Part shown: positions 9,862 through 18,671 of the stretch, one piece after another
Layout of the letters: every line of letters begins with the position of its first letter
Numbering within the stretch: the first letter of the stretch is position 1
Source of the DNA: Leclercia adecarboxylata
Lineage (GTDB): Bacteria > Pseudomonadota > Gammaproteobacteria > Enterobacterales > Enterobacteriaceae
DNA length: 64,000 nt
Direction of reading: 5' to 3'
NCBI RefSeq assembly: GCF_006874705.1
Contig: NZ_CP035382.1
Span: 806,001-870,000 of the forward strand
Program-made: the position numbers and the translations under genes
Notes under the pieces: model-generated
Seen by the model: only the letters and a program-made list of their open reading frames with translations
What the model was told of the DNA's origin: nothing
Database searches by the model: none

Positions 9862-12009
9862 TTACACTTTAGCCAGTTCCCTTAAGTGCTTTTTCAGCTT
9901 GTGATATTCATCAATCACGTACTGTTCGGCACCCTGCTGGTCGGCAATCGGCTCCACGCGCACGGCGCAATACTTATACTCCGGCGTTTTGGTAATCGGG
10001 CTCAGGTTCTCCGTCACCAGCTCGTTACAGGCTCCGATCCACCACTGATAGGTCATGTACACGGCACCCATGTTCGGACGATCGCTCACCTGGGCGCGGG
10101 TAATGACTTTGCCTTTGCGCGACGTGACCCACACCAGGGCTTCGTCCTCAATACCGAGGCGCTTCGCGTCGGCGGTATTGATCTGCGCATAGCCCGGTTC
10201 ATCCGCCAGGGCAGCCAGTGCCGCACAGTTACCGGTCATCGAACGGCAAGAGTAGTGGCCAACCTCACGCACCGTCGACAGCACCAGCGGGTACTCGTCG
10301 GTGAGCTTGTCGATCGGCGCAACCCAGTCGCAGGTATAGAGCTGTCCCAGCCCGTTCGGGGTGGAGAACTCTTTTTCGAACAGGTAGTCCGTCCCCTGAT
10401 CGGCCTCTGACTCGTCGCGACACGGCCACTGGATATAGCCCAGCTCGCCCATCTTCTCGTAGGTGGCTCCGAAGAAATCAGGGCACAGATGACGCAGTTC
10501 ATCCCAGATCTGCCGGGTGTTGTCATAGTGCATCGGATAGCCCATCCGGGTGGCGATCTCGCTGATGATCTGCCAGTCGGTTTTCAGGTCCCACTTCGGC
10601 TCTACCGCTTTGAAGAAGCGCTGGAAACCCCGGTCGGCGGCGGTGTAAACCCCCTCGTGCTCACCCCAGGAGGTGGACGGCAGGATCACATCGGCGGCGG
10701 CGGCGGTCTTGGTCATAAAGATGTCCTGCACAATGACCAGCTCCAGCTCCTCAAAGGCCTTACGCACCGCGGACAGCTCGGCGTCGGTCTGGAGCGGATC
10801 TTCCCCCATGATATAGGCGGCACGCACTTCGCCGTGCGCGACCCGGTGCGGCAGCTCGCTGATGCGGTACCCGGTATGGGCAGGCAGCGATTCCACGCCC
10901 CAGGCTTTGGCGAACTTAGCCCGGTTTTCCGGGTTGTTGATGTACTGATAGCCCGGATAGGTATCCGGCAGCGCACCCATGTCGCACGCGCCCTGCACGT
11001 TGTTCTGCCCGCGCACCGGGTTAACCCCTGCATAAGGCTTGCCGAGGTTGCCGGTCAGCAGCGCCAGGCTGGTCAGGGAACGCACGGTTTCCACGCCCTG
11101 GTAGAACTGGGTCACGCCCATGCCCCACAGAATGGCCGCGTTTTCCGCTGCGGCATACATCCGTGCCGCCTGGCGGATCTCCTGGGCGCTGACCCCGGTG
11201 ATGTCTTCAACGGACTCAGGCGTATAGCCTTCAACGATTTTGCGATACTCCTCGAAGCCTTCGGTACGGGCCGCCACAAAGGCGCGGTCGTACAGCTGCT
11301 CTTCGATAATCACGTGCCCCATCGCGTTGAGCAGCGCGATGTTGGAGCCGTTTTTCAGGGCGATGTGCATATCGGCAATACGCGCGGTTTCAATTTTGCG
11401 CGGATCGCAGACGATAATCTTCGCCCCGTTGCGTTTGGCTTTGATCACCCGGTTCGCCACGATAGGGTGCGAATCCGCCGGGTTATAGCCAAAAATAAAG
11501 ACCATATCGGCATTCTCGATGCCAACAATGGAGTTACTCATTGCGCCGTTACCGACCGACTGGTGCAGACCTGCAACCGATGGGCCGTGTCAGACGCGCG
11601 CGCAGCAGTCGACATTGTTGGTGCCGACTGCCGCGCGGGCAAATTTTTGCATGATGTAGTTGGTTTCATTCCCGGTGCCGCGCGATGACCCGGTGGTCAT
11701 GATCGCGTCCGGGCCGTGTGCGGCTTTGATCGCACAGAGTTTAGTGGCAACGTAATCCAGCGCTTCGTCCCAGGAGACGGCCTCCAGCTTGCCGCCGCGC
11801 TCGCGACGGATCATCGGTGACTTCAGGCGCGGGGTGAGGATCTGCGTATCGTTGATAAAATCCCAGCCGTAGTAGCCTTTCAGGCAGAGATCGCCCTGAT
11901 TGGTCTTACCCTGTGCCGCTTCAGCCTTGACGACTTTGCCGTTATCGACCACCAGGTTGATTTTGCAACCCGATGCGCAATAGGGGCAAACCGTGACGAC
12001 TTTCTTCAT
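9862..12009 (-). CDS. fdhF: Formate dehydrogenase H, selenocysteine form
   Basis: A 715-codon gene once the in-frame TGA at 11590-11592 is read as selenocysteine (residue 140, context R-V-U-H-G-P), exactly the E. coli FdhF position and length. FdhF oxidises formate to CO2 in the cytoplasm and passes electrons to hydrogenase 3. The N-terminal CPYCASGC...LCLKG binds a 4Fe-4S cluster, and the rest is the molybdopterin-guanine-dinucleotide fold. It has its own sigma-54 promoter. In E. coli fdhF lies far from the hyc genes; here it is next to them. A stop-codon reading would break a fully conserved protein, so Sec is by far the better view. Confidence 0.96.
11551..11592 (-). promoter_or_regulatory. 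SECIS element of fdhF
   Basis: On the minus strand the TGA is followed by CACGGCCCATCGGTTGC, then the apical loop motif AGGTCTGC, then ACCAGTCGGTCGG, almost the same as the E. coli fdhF selenocysteine insertion hairpin. The loop GGUCUGC is what SelB binds. This is strong support for Sec readthrough at 11590-11592. Confidence 0.93.
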
Positions 12010-12045
12010 CGGTAGTTACTCCGTTAGTAATATGTCCTCAGCGGT

Positions 12046-12062
12046 ATGCATGAAGTGTGCCA
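12046..12062 (-). promoter_or_regulatory. Sigma-54 promoter of fdhF
   Basis: On the minus strand TGGCAC-N5-ATGC (12062 to 12048) keeps the GG and GC at the -24/-12 spacing of sigma-54 promoters. Transcription should start near 12035, about 25 bases before the fdhF ATG. FhlA would activate it. Confidence 0.85.
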
Positions 12063-12130
12063 GCATGAAATTTGATGTTAAGTAGCTGAAATGGTGGAAA
12101 AATAGAGGAAGAGTTTTGCGGGGGAGCAGC

Positions 12131-12157
12131 CGTTCGTCATAAATGTCATGACGAACG
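12131..12157. promoter_or_regulatory. Candidate FhlA activator site upstream of fdhF
   Basis: CGTTCGTCAT (12131-12140) and ATGACGAACG (12148-12157) are perfect 10-bp inverted arms around seven bases. Within it TCGTCATAAATGTCA (12134-12148) matches the motif found near the hydN and hyc/hyp promoters. It is about 80 bases upstream of the -24 element, a usual distance for an enhancer-binding protein. Assignment to FhlA is inferred. Confidence 0.6.
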
Positions 12158-12170
12158 GACAGCGATGACG

Positions 12171-13190
12171 TTAGCGTACGATCAGCGCGTCGTAGCCTTT
12201 GAAGCGGTAGTTAATCAGAGAGGCGATCCAGCAGAGGATAAACAGCCCGACCACGATAAACCCGGCGTTGCCCAGATTGTCATTCAGCGCCGCCACGTCG
12301 TTCCACAGCCCGCCCGTCAGACCAAACTTATCCGCCAGCAGGCCCAGCGCTTCCAGACCGCCGATAAACAGCGCCACCACCACCGAGGTGCCGGTAATGG
12401 TCATGTTGTAGTAGAGCTTGCGCTGCGGCTTGTTGAAGGCCCAGCCGTAGGCACCCACCATAATCAGGTTGTCGAGCGTGTCGATCAGCGCCATACCGCT
12501 GGTAAACAGCAGCGGGAAGACCATGATCGCCCATACCGACATGCCGCTGGAGGCCCCGGCTGCGGAGATCCCCAGCACCCCGATCTCGGTGGCGGTATCA
12601 AAGCCGAGGCCAAACAGAAAGCCCACCAGATACATATGCCAGCTGCGGGTCACCAGGCGGAACGCCGAGCGGAACAGCCAGTTCATCACCCCGCCGCGGG
12701 CAAAGGAGACCTCTTCCGGCACCTTCTCGCCGCGCTTCATTTTGTTAAAGCTGCCCCAGACGTCGCGCAGAATAACCAGGTTCACCAGCGCCATCGCCAG
12801 CAGGAAAAAGGCCGACACCGCCGTGCCGATGGTGCCGCCGGTCTCGTGGAACCATTCCATGTTACGGCTGAAAGCGGTAGCGGTCGCGGCGATGGCAATC
12901 GAGGCCAGCACCACAATGGAGGAGTGCCCCAGCGAGAACCAGGCCCCCACGCCGCACGGGCGTTTGCCCTGCTGCATCATCTTGCGGGTGACGTTATCAA
13001 TGGCGGCGATGTGGTCCGCATCCACCGCGTGACGCAGGCCGTAGCACCAGGCCAGCAGGCTGGCCGCCATCAGCGACGGGGTGTTGTGAAAGAGGTAGAA
13101 CGCGGTTCCCCAGGCGAGAATATTGGTGGCGATCAGGGCCAGCATCAGCGCCATGGCCTTGGGGTGGTTGTTGAAGTATTTGATAAACAT
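12171..13190 (-). CDS. Nickel/cobalt transporter of the HoxN/HupN/NixA family
   Basis: A 339-aa inner-membrane permease with about eight spans. The family signature is clear: RHAVDADHIAAIDN (the HX4DH nickel motif) near residue 55, plus FSLGHSSIV and LGFDTATEIG. These proteins import Ni2+ (some also Co2+) with high affinity. It begins 14 bases after the hypF stop, so it is very likely the last gene of the hydN operon and feeds nickel to hydrogenase 3 through HypA/HypB. E. coli K-12 uses the NikABCDE ABC system instead and has no such gene here. Nickel versus cobalt preference cannot be read from sequence alone. Confidence 0.9.
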   Translation of the reverse strand: MFIKYFNNHPKAMALMLALIATNILAWGTAFYLFHNTPSLMAASLLAWCYGLRHAVDADHIAAIDNVTRKMMQQGKRPCGVGAWFSLGHSSIVVLASIAIAATATAFSRNMEWFHETGGTIGTAVSAFFLLAMALVNLVILRDVWGSFNKMKRGEKVPEEVSFARGGVMNWLFRSAFRLVTRSWHMYLVGFLFGLGFDTATEIGVLGISAAGASSGMSVWAIMVFPLLFTSGMALIDTLDNLIMVGAYGWAFNKPQRKLYYNMTITGTSVVVALFIGGLEALGLLADKFGLTGGLWNDVAALNDNLGNAGFIVVGLFILCWIASLINYRFKGYDALIVR

Positions 13191-13204
13191 CGTGATATCC
13201 CGAT

Positions 13205-15430
13205 TTAAGAAAGAGACGCGGCAGCAATCACCGCCTGTCCAAATGCAATCGCGCCGTCTCCGGCGGGCAAGCGCCCGGGAAACAGCACGGTAAAATCGTC
13301 CAGCCAGAATTGCAGGCGTTCCCGCAGGAGCCGGTTGTGCATGACCCCGCCGCTACAGACGATGGTGCCAAGGTCGCAGCGGCGGGCATGCTGCGCCGCC
13401 AGCGTCGCCAGCCCGCCGGCCAGCGCATCGTGGAACGCCCACGCGCGCTCGGCGTCAGAGGCCTGCCAGCCAAGCCACTGGTGCCAGAAGGTGGCCATAT
13501 CCAGCTCGCCGTCGCGTACCGGCAAGGTGACCGGATGGCTGACCGGCCCGCCGCGCAGCGCCAGGGCCTCCAGCCGACAGGCGGCCTCCCCTTCGTAGCT
13601 AAGCTGCGCCGGCGCGCAGCCCGTTGCGGCGGCCACCGCATCAAACAGCCGTCCGGCAGATGAGGCCAGCGGAGAATTCACCCCGCGGGCGATGGCCTGG
13701 GCCAGCGGCGGCCAGGGTTTATCCAGCAGCACCCGCGCCTCGGGGCGGGTTTGCCACCCGGGCACAAAGGCCTGGAACTGGGCCAGCAGGTTGCGCCACG
13801 GCTGGCGTGCCGCCAGGTCGCCGCCCGGCAGCGCCACCGCAGGCAGCCCGCCGAGCCGGTCACAGCAGCGGTAGTTGACCCGCAGGCACTCCCCCCCCCA
13901 CAGGGCACCGTTTTCCCCCTGGCCCAGCCCGTCAAGGACCAGGGCGATGACGTCCCCGCCGTCGCGCGGCCAGCCATGTTCCGCCAGGCAGGCCGCGGCG
14001 TGGGCGTGGTGATGCAGCACGCGATGGTGGGGATACGGCATCTGCTCCCCGAGCCGGGTGGAGCGATAGCCGGGATGGGCGTCGGTCACCACCCCTTCCG
14101 GGCTGAACTGCCAGAGATCCTGAAGCACGGTCAGGGCCTGCTGCCACTGGGCCAGCGCCTCGTCATCCCCCAGATCGCCCAGGTGCTGGCTCAGGATCGC
14201 CTCCCCGCCGCGCACCAGGCAGAAGGTGTTTTTCAGATCCGCGCCAAGGCATAAAAGCGAAGGTACATTGGCAAAACCGGGCGGCAACGGCAGCGCGTCC
14301 GGGACAAAGCCCCGGGAGCGGCGCAGCATTTCGCCGCTGGCGCGCAGCACCGAGTCGTCCATGCGCTGAACGATGTCGCGGTTATGCAGCAGCCAGCCGT
14401 CGGCAATCCCATCCAGATCCTGCATGGCCCGGTCGTTGGTCAGCGCCGGAGGGCAGCCGTTCAGGTTGCCGGAGGTCATCACCAGGGGACGATCCAGATC
14501 CTGCATCAGCAGATGCTGGAGCGGATTGGCCGCCAGCAATACTCCCACCTCGTTCAGCCCGGGGGCGATGGCTTCGCAGCAGGCCAGGAGCCGCTTATCC
14601 ACCAGCACAATCGGTGCCGCGGTTGAACGCAGCAGGGCCTGCGCTTCTGCAGGAAGTGCAGTGGCTAATTGCGGCGGGATCATCACCGCCAGCGGTTTCG
14701 CCGGACGCCGCTTGCGCGCGCGCAGCCGGTTAACCGCCAGCGCATTGCCGGCATCGCAGGCCAGATGGAAGCCGCCCAGCCCCTTTATCGCCACGATCCC
14801 GCCCTGCTTCAGCGCCTCCACCGCAGCCCGCAGGGCGCTATCTTTATCTTCACGCCACTCGCTGCACACCCAGCTCAGCTGCGGCCCGCAGTCGGGGCAG
14901 GCCACCGGCTGGGCGTGAAAGCGCCGGTCAGCCGGGTTGCGGTACTCCGCCGCGCAGGCCGGACAGAGGGCAAACTCCGCCATGGTGGTGGCCGGGCGGT
15001 CATAGGGCATCGCCCGGATAATGGTGAAGCGCGGCCCGCAGTGGGTACAGTTGATAAAGGGATAACGGTAGCGACGCTCGCCCGGGTCGTTCATCTCGGC
15101 CAGACATTGCGGGCAGGTGGCGGCATCCGGCACCACCTGGGTGGTCATCTTCCCCTGCCCGCTGGGCAGAATGGTGAAGGCCTCCGGCAACGAGGCCCAG
15201 TGCCACGGCTGCTCGCTGATGTCGTCAATGCGCGCCAGCGGCGGGCCTCCGGCGGCCAGCCGGGTGATAAAATCCTGCGCCTCACCGGCCAGGCGAACCA
15301 TCACCCCTGCTCCGTCGTTGCAGACGTCGCCTTTCAGCCCCAGCTGCCGGGCCAGTTGCCAGACCCAGGGGCGAAACCCCACCCCCTGGACTTTGCCGCG
15401 AATGCGCAGCAGCGTGCCGTTTGTACACAT
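13205..15430 (-). CDS. hypF: Hydrogenase maturation carbamoyltransferase HypF
   Basis: A 741-aa protein that turns carbamoyl phosphate into carbamoyl-AMP and loads the HypE C-terminal cysteine, the first step to the cyanide ligands of the NiFe site. Domains in order: acylphosphatase-like (about 5-90, [13 protein letters not shown]); two zinc-finger-like parts with CPQC/CTHC and CPAC/CPDC pairs (about 105-185); a YrdC-like part (about 200-375); and a Kae1-like C-terminal part with [13 protein letters not shown]. It starts four bases after the Cys-type fdhF stop, so the two are co-transcribed. In E. coli hypF directly follows hydN; here the second fdhF is placed between them. Confidence 0.96.
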   Translation of the reverse strand: MCTNGTLLRIRGKVQGVGFRPWVWQLARQLGLKGDVCNDGAGVMVRLAGEAQDFITRLAAGGPPLARIDDISEQPWHWASLPEAFTILPSGQGKMTTQVVPDAATCPQCLAEMNDPGERRYRYPFINCTHCGPRFTIIRAMPYDRPATTMAEFALCPACAAEYRNPADRRFHAQPVACPDCGPQLSWVCSEWREDKDSALRAAVEALKQGGIVAIKGLGGFHLACDAGNALAVNRLRARKRRPAKPLAVMIPPQLATALPAEAQALLRSTAAPIVLVDKRLLACCEAIAPGLNEVGVLLAANPLQHLLMQDLDRPLVMTSGNLNGCPPALTNDRAMQDLDGIADGWLLHNRDIVQRMDDSVLRASGEMLRRSRGFVPDALPLPPGFANVPSLLCLGADLKNTFCLVRGGEAILSQHLGDLGDDEALAQWQQALTVLQDLWQFSPEGVVTDAHPGYRSTRLGEQMPYPHHRVLHHHAHAAACLAEHGWPRDGGDVIALVLDGLGQGENGALWGGECLRVNYRCCDRLGGLPAVALPGGDLAARQPWRNLLAQFQAFVPGWQTRPEARVLLDKPWPPLAQAIARGVNSPLASSAGRLFDAVAAATGCAPAQLSYEGEAACRLEALALRGGPVSHPVTLPVRDGELDMATFWHQWLGWQASDAERAWAFHDALAGGLATLAAQHARRCDLGTIVCSGGVMHNRLLRERLQFWLDDFTVLFPGRLPAGDGAIAFGQAVIAAASLS

Positions 15431-15433
15431 TAA

Positions 15434-17584
15434 TTAACTCTCTACCGCCTCACGCAGGCGTTGTTTCATCGCGCTGTAGGTGGTCTGGGCATAGTTTTCT
15501 GCCCAGGCTTGATCGGCAATAGTGTCGATCTTCACCGCGCAGTATTTGGTTTCTGGCGTTTTCGAGACCGGGTCGAGGTTGTCCTGGGTCAGCTCGTTGC
15601 AGGCCCCAATCCACCACTGATAGGTCATGTATACCGCCCCTTGATTGATGCGTTCGCTCACGTCGGCGCGGCTGATCACCTTCCCGCGGCGGGAGCTGAC
15701 CCACACCAGCTGGCGATCGCGGATGCCGAGCTGCTGCGCATCCTGCGGGTTGATCTGCACAAAGCCCGGTTCATCCGCCAGGGTTTGCAGCGCCGCGCAG
15801 TTGCCGGTCATCGAACGGCAGGAGTAGTGCCCCACCTCGCGCACGGTGCAGAGCACCAGCGGATAGTCGGCGTCCGGCATCTCCGCCGGTTTGCGCCATG
15901 GCGCGGCAAACAGCTGCCCTTTGCCGCTCGGGGTGTCGAAGCGGTTGTCCGCGTAGAGCCACGGCGTGCCCGGATGTTCGAGGGTCGGACACGGCCACTG
16001 GATGTGCCCCATCTCGCCCATTTTTTCGTACGTCACGCCGTAGAACAACGGACACAGCTCGCGCATTTCGTCCCAGATCTGCTGGTTATCGCGGTACGCC
16101 ATCGGGTAGCCCATCGCGGTGGCGATCAGGCTGATGATCTCCCAGTCGCGCTTGACGTTGCCCTTTGGCTCCACGGCTTTTTCAAAACGCTGGAAGCCGC
16201 GGTCGGCGCAGGTGAAGACCCCGCCGTGCTCGCCCCATGAGGTGGCGGGCAGCAACACATCTGCGGCTTCGGCGGTTTTGGTCATAAAGATGTCCTGCAC
16301 CACCACGAAGTCGAGGGCGTCAAAGCCTTTGCGCACCAGGCCCAGATCGGCTTCGGTCTGGAGCGGATCTTCACCCATGATGTAATAGGCTTTGACCTTG
16401 CCCTCCAGCGCGAGGTGCGGCACTTCGGTGATCCGCACGCCGACCTGGTCATCCATCCGCGCAGGATCGACGCCCCACGCCCGGGCGAATTTCTCCCGCA
16501 CCTGCGGGTCCGTCACGTCCTGATAGCCGGGGAACTGGTTGGGGATCACCCCCATGTCGCACGCGCCCTGGACGTTATTCTGCCCGCGCACCGGGCCGAC
16601 GCCGCAGTGTTCGCGCCCGAGGTTGCCGGTAAGCAGCGCCAGGGTGGAGAGCCCTTTCACCACGTCCACCGCCTGCCCGAACTGGGTCACGCCCATCCCC
16701 CACATCACGGTGGCGGACGGCGCGGCGGCATAGATGCGCATCGCATCGCGGATCTGCCGGGCGCTGACCCCGGTAATCTCCTCGACGTTTTCCGGGGCGT
16801 AGTCGCGGACCGTTTCGCGCAGCGCGTCCAGTCCTTCGGTGTAGCGGGCGACGTAATCGCTGTTGTAGAGGCTCTCGTCCAGCAGGGTGTAAATAAAGGC
16901 GTTCACCAGCGCCATGTTGCAGCCGTTGTGGATCTGCAAATGCCGGTCGGCGATGCGCGCGGTTTCAATTTTTCGCGGATCGCAGACGATCACCCGGGCG
17001 CCGTTCTGTTTGGCTTTGATCACCCGGCGGGCGACGATCGGGTGCGAGTCGGCGCAGTTGTAGCCGAAGATCAGCAGGCATTTTGAGTTTTCGATATCGC
17101 TGATGGAGTTGCTCATCGCCCCGTTGCCCAGCGTCTCCTGCAGCCCGGCCACGCTCGGCCCGTGGCAGACGCGGGCGCAGCAGTCGACGTTGTTGGTGTT
17201 GAGCACCCCGCGGGCAAACTTCTGCATCACGTAGTTGGTTTCATTCCCGGTGCCGCGCGATGACCCTGTGGTCATGATGGAGCGCGGTCCATGGCTGGCC
17301 TTGATCTCACTCAGGCGTCGGGCGGTGTAGCGGATGGCTTCATCCCAGGAGACGGGCACAAATTTGCCGCCTTTCTGGTAGCGGATCATTGGCTGGGTGA
17401 GGCGCGGCGTCAGCAGCCGGGTGTCGTTGAGAAAATCCCAGCCGTAATAGCCTTTCAGGCACAGCTGATTCTGGTTGGTGACGCCCTGCGCGCCCTCCGC
17501 ACGAACGATTTTATTGTTGTCGACAACGAGTTTTAATTTACAGCCCGCACCGCAGTACGGGCAGACGCTGGTGATTTTTTTCAT
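15434..17584 (-). CDS. Formate dehydrogenase H paralogue with Cys at the Sec position
   Basis: A 716-aa FdhF paralogue with a complete reading frame. The catalytic position 140 is TGC (cysteine) at 17165-17167, in R-V-C-H-G-P-S, where the neighbour gene has TGA. The N-terminal CPYCGAGC and LCLKGYYGWD cluster-binding parts and the GTGNETNYV segment are kept. The DNA after codon 140 has lost the SECIS loop (GLHQS becomes GLQET). It should oxidise formate without selenium, probably with lower turnover than the Sec enzyme. It lies 40 bases after hydN and 3 bases before hypF, so it belongs to the formate-induced hydN operon. It could instead act on another substrate, but the surrounding genes favour formate. 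Confidence 0.93.
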   Translation of the reverse strand: MKKITSVCPYCGAGCKLKLVVDNNKIVRAEGAQGVTNQNQLCLKGYYGWDFLNDTRLLTPRLTQPMIRYQKGGKFVPVSWDEAIRYTARRLSEIKASHGPRSIMTTGSSRGTGNETNYVMQKFARGVLNTNNVDCCARVCHGPSVAGLQETLGNGAMSNSISDIENSKCLLIFGYNCADSHPIVARRVIKAKQNGARVIVCDPRKIETARIADRHLQIHNGCNMALVNAFIYTLLDESLYNSDYVARYTEGLDALRETVRDYAPENVEEITGVSARQIRDAMRIYAAAPSATVMWGMGVTQFGQAVDVVKGLSTLALLTGNLGREHCGVGPVRGQNNVQGACDMGVIPNQFPGYQDVTDPQVREKFARAWGVDPARMDDQVGVRITEVPHLALEGKVKAYYIMGEDPLQTEADLGLVRKGFDALDFVVVQDIFMTKTAEAADVLLPATSWGEHGGVFTCADRGFQRFEKAVEPKGNVKRDWEIISLIATAMGYPMAYRDNQQIWDEMRELCPLFYGVTYEKMGEMGHIQWPCPTLEHPGTPWLYADNRFDTPSGKGQLFAAPWRKPAEMPDADYPLVLCTVREVGHYSCRSMTGNCAALQTLADEPGFVQINPQDAQQLGIRDRQLVWVSSRRGKVISRADVSERINQGAVYMTYQWWIGACNELTQDNLDPVSKTPETKYCAVKIDTIADQAWAENYAQTTYSAMKQRLREAVES

Positions 17585-17624
17585 CAGTAACAGACCTGCT
17601 AAAAGTGAAAAGAGAGGCAGAGGC

Positions 17625-18170
17625 TTACAGCATCTGCGAGGAAACGGAGTCCAGCGCCGCGCGGCGGCGTTTCTCGAGACTCAACTGCTCAAGCTTCTGC
17701 CTGTCGATGCAGACAATGGCATTGGTCGGGCAGGCCTGAATGCAGGCGGGGCCGTCCGGCTGGTGATAGCAGAGGTCGCATTTGTTGGCCTCGGCCTTCT
17801 CTGACATCACGTTCAGCCCGGCGCCGATGCTGCGCACAACCGGACGCAGCACCACTTCCATCGCGCCGTACGGGCAGGCCACCACGCAGGTTTTGCACCC
17901 GATGCAGCGCTCCTGGTGGACGTGAACAAAGTCGTTATCGCGGGTGATGGCCCCGTTCGGGCAGACGCTGGCGCAAGGGGCGTCTTCACACTGGCGGCAC
18001 ATGGTGGCCGTGGAGACGTTGACGCCTTTGATGACGTGAATGCGCGGCAGGAAGTTCTGCGGGGTCAGCGAGGCGCAGTCCTGGGTGTCGTGGTGCGACA
18101 CCACGCAGGCCACTTCACAGGTACGACAGCCGATGCATTTGCTGGCATCGGCAATGATGAAACGGTTCAT
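17625..18170 (-). CDS. hydN: Electron transport protein HydN (4 x 4Fe-4S ferredoxin)
   Basis: A 181-aa ferredoxin-like protein with four cysteine clusters: CIGCRTCEVAC, CRQCEDAPCASVC, CIGCKTCVVAC and CDLCYHQPDGPACIQAC. In E. coli HydN supports formate dehydrogenase H activity, probably by moving electrons between FdhF and hydrogenase 3. First gene of the operon hydN, Cys-fdhF, hypF, nickel permease. A sigma-54 promoter and a long palindrome lie upstream. HycB is a related protein encoded at 28.3-28.9 kb. The next gene being an FdhF paralogue suggests that the two proteins are partners. Confidence 0.95.
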   Translation of the reverse strand: MNRFIIADASKCIGCRTCEVACVVSHHDTQDCASLTPQNFLPRIHVIKGVNVSTATMCRQCEDAPCASVCPNGAITRDNDFVHVHQERCIGCKTCVVACPYGAMEVVLRPVVRSIGAGLNVMSEKAEANKCDLCYHQPDGPACIQACPTNAIVCIDRQKLEQLSLEKRRRAALDSVSSQML

Positions 18171-18208
18171 CCTTAATCTCCGGGAATGATGATTAGCTTG
18201 CCGGAGGT

Positions 18209-18225
18209 ATGCATAAATTGGGCCA
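18209..18225 (-). promoter_or_regulatory. Sigma-54 promoter of hydN operon
   Basis: On the minus strand TGGCCC-N5-ATGC (18225 to 18211) has the -24 GG and -12 GC with correct spacing, about 40 bases before the hydN start. Confidence 0.82.
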
Positions 18226-18269
18226 GATATTAAGATTTTGAAATTAAAGGGATTTATTTGGAGGTGTGG

Positions 18270-18297
18270 CTGTCATCGTCATAAGTGACGATGACAG
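18270..18297. promoter_or_regulatory. Perfect 12-bp-arm palindrome, candidate FhlA site for hydN
   Basis: CTGTCATCGTCA (18270-18281), spacer TAAG, TGACGATGACAG (18286-18297). The arms match without error. The inside holds TCGTCATAAGTGACG, close to the motifs upstream of fdhF and in the hycA-hypA gap. It lies about 45 bases upstream of the -24 element. An activator site is the best reading; a terminator is less likely since no U-run follows. Confidence 0.6.
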
Positions 18298-18322
18298 GAG
18301 TGACGGATTTGTTTTAGTCCTT

Positions 18323-18353
18323 GTAGGCCGGGCAAGCGAAGCGCCCCCGGCAT
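18323..18353. repeat. Single REP-like palindrome
   Basis: GTAGGCCGGGCAAGCGAAGC followed by GCCCCCGGCAT is the same unit as that at 61592-61622. It marks the edge between the hydN promoter region and the accessory patch. Confidence 0.65.
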
Positions 18354-18450
18354 GGCCTTTCTGGAAAGCTCCTCGCAAACTTCAAAGTAACCTTATGTAA
18401 TTCAGGGTTAAGGCTTTTAATCCCATTATCAGGCTCGTAAAGTGACTGCG

Positions 18451-18484
18451 TTGCGACACATCCGCAATCGGGCGTAGGAACCCG
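18451..18484 (+). ncRNA. Candidate C4/P4-CI-like antisense RNA hairpins
   Basis: Two adjacent small hairpins: TTGCG...CGCAA (18451-18467) and CGGG...CCCG (18469-18484). The second exposes a loop GTAGGAA (18474-18480) that is fully complementary to TTCCTAC at 18592-18598 downstream on the same strand, inside the ash-like frame. This is the logic of the C4 (P1/P7) and CI (P4) phage RNAs, which are cut from the leader and then pair with the same transcript to stop downstream expression. RNA ends and exact family are not settled by reading alone. Confidence 0.4.
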
Positions 18485-18506
18485 TATTCTACAGAGCGAT
18501 ATTTGT

Positions 18507-18638
18507 ATGTCGCGACAGTGCATATCCCGTAAAATCACGGTGGCACTGGCGGAGCAGCCGAAAGGCTGGCCGTTTTTCTCTGTGGGCGGCATTCCTACCT
18601 CCGTCAGTGCTGCCTCCTTTGAGCGTAGGAACTTTTAG
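18507..18638 (+). CDS. Short ash-like leader peptide / remnant
   Basis: A 43-codon frame from ATG 18507 to TAG 18636-18638. The middle reads TVALAEQPKGWPFFSVGG, which resembles the Ash / Icd-like small proteins of P4-type phage elements. It may be a truncated remnant or a leader peptide coupled to the 152-aa gene that begins 34 bases later. I see no strong ribosome binding site. It is called mainly because the arrangement (two hairpins, ash-like frame, downstream gene) is phage-like. Confidence 0.35.
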   Translation: MSRQCISRKITVALAEQPKGWPFFSVGGIPTSVSAASFERRNF

Positions 18639-18671
18639 GATGGTTAAATCAATTAATACAGAGAGGATGTC

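Noticed and set aside
11590..11592. In-frame stop that splits fdhF in two
   Set aside because: The TGA is at the catalytic Sec position with a SECIS element right after it, and the full length equals E. coli FdhF.
10489..11688. 399-codon plus-strand frame opposite fdhF
   Set aside because: Shadow of the fdhF coding strand; no ribosome binding site and no recognisable domain.
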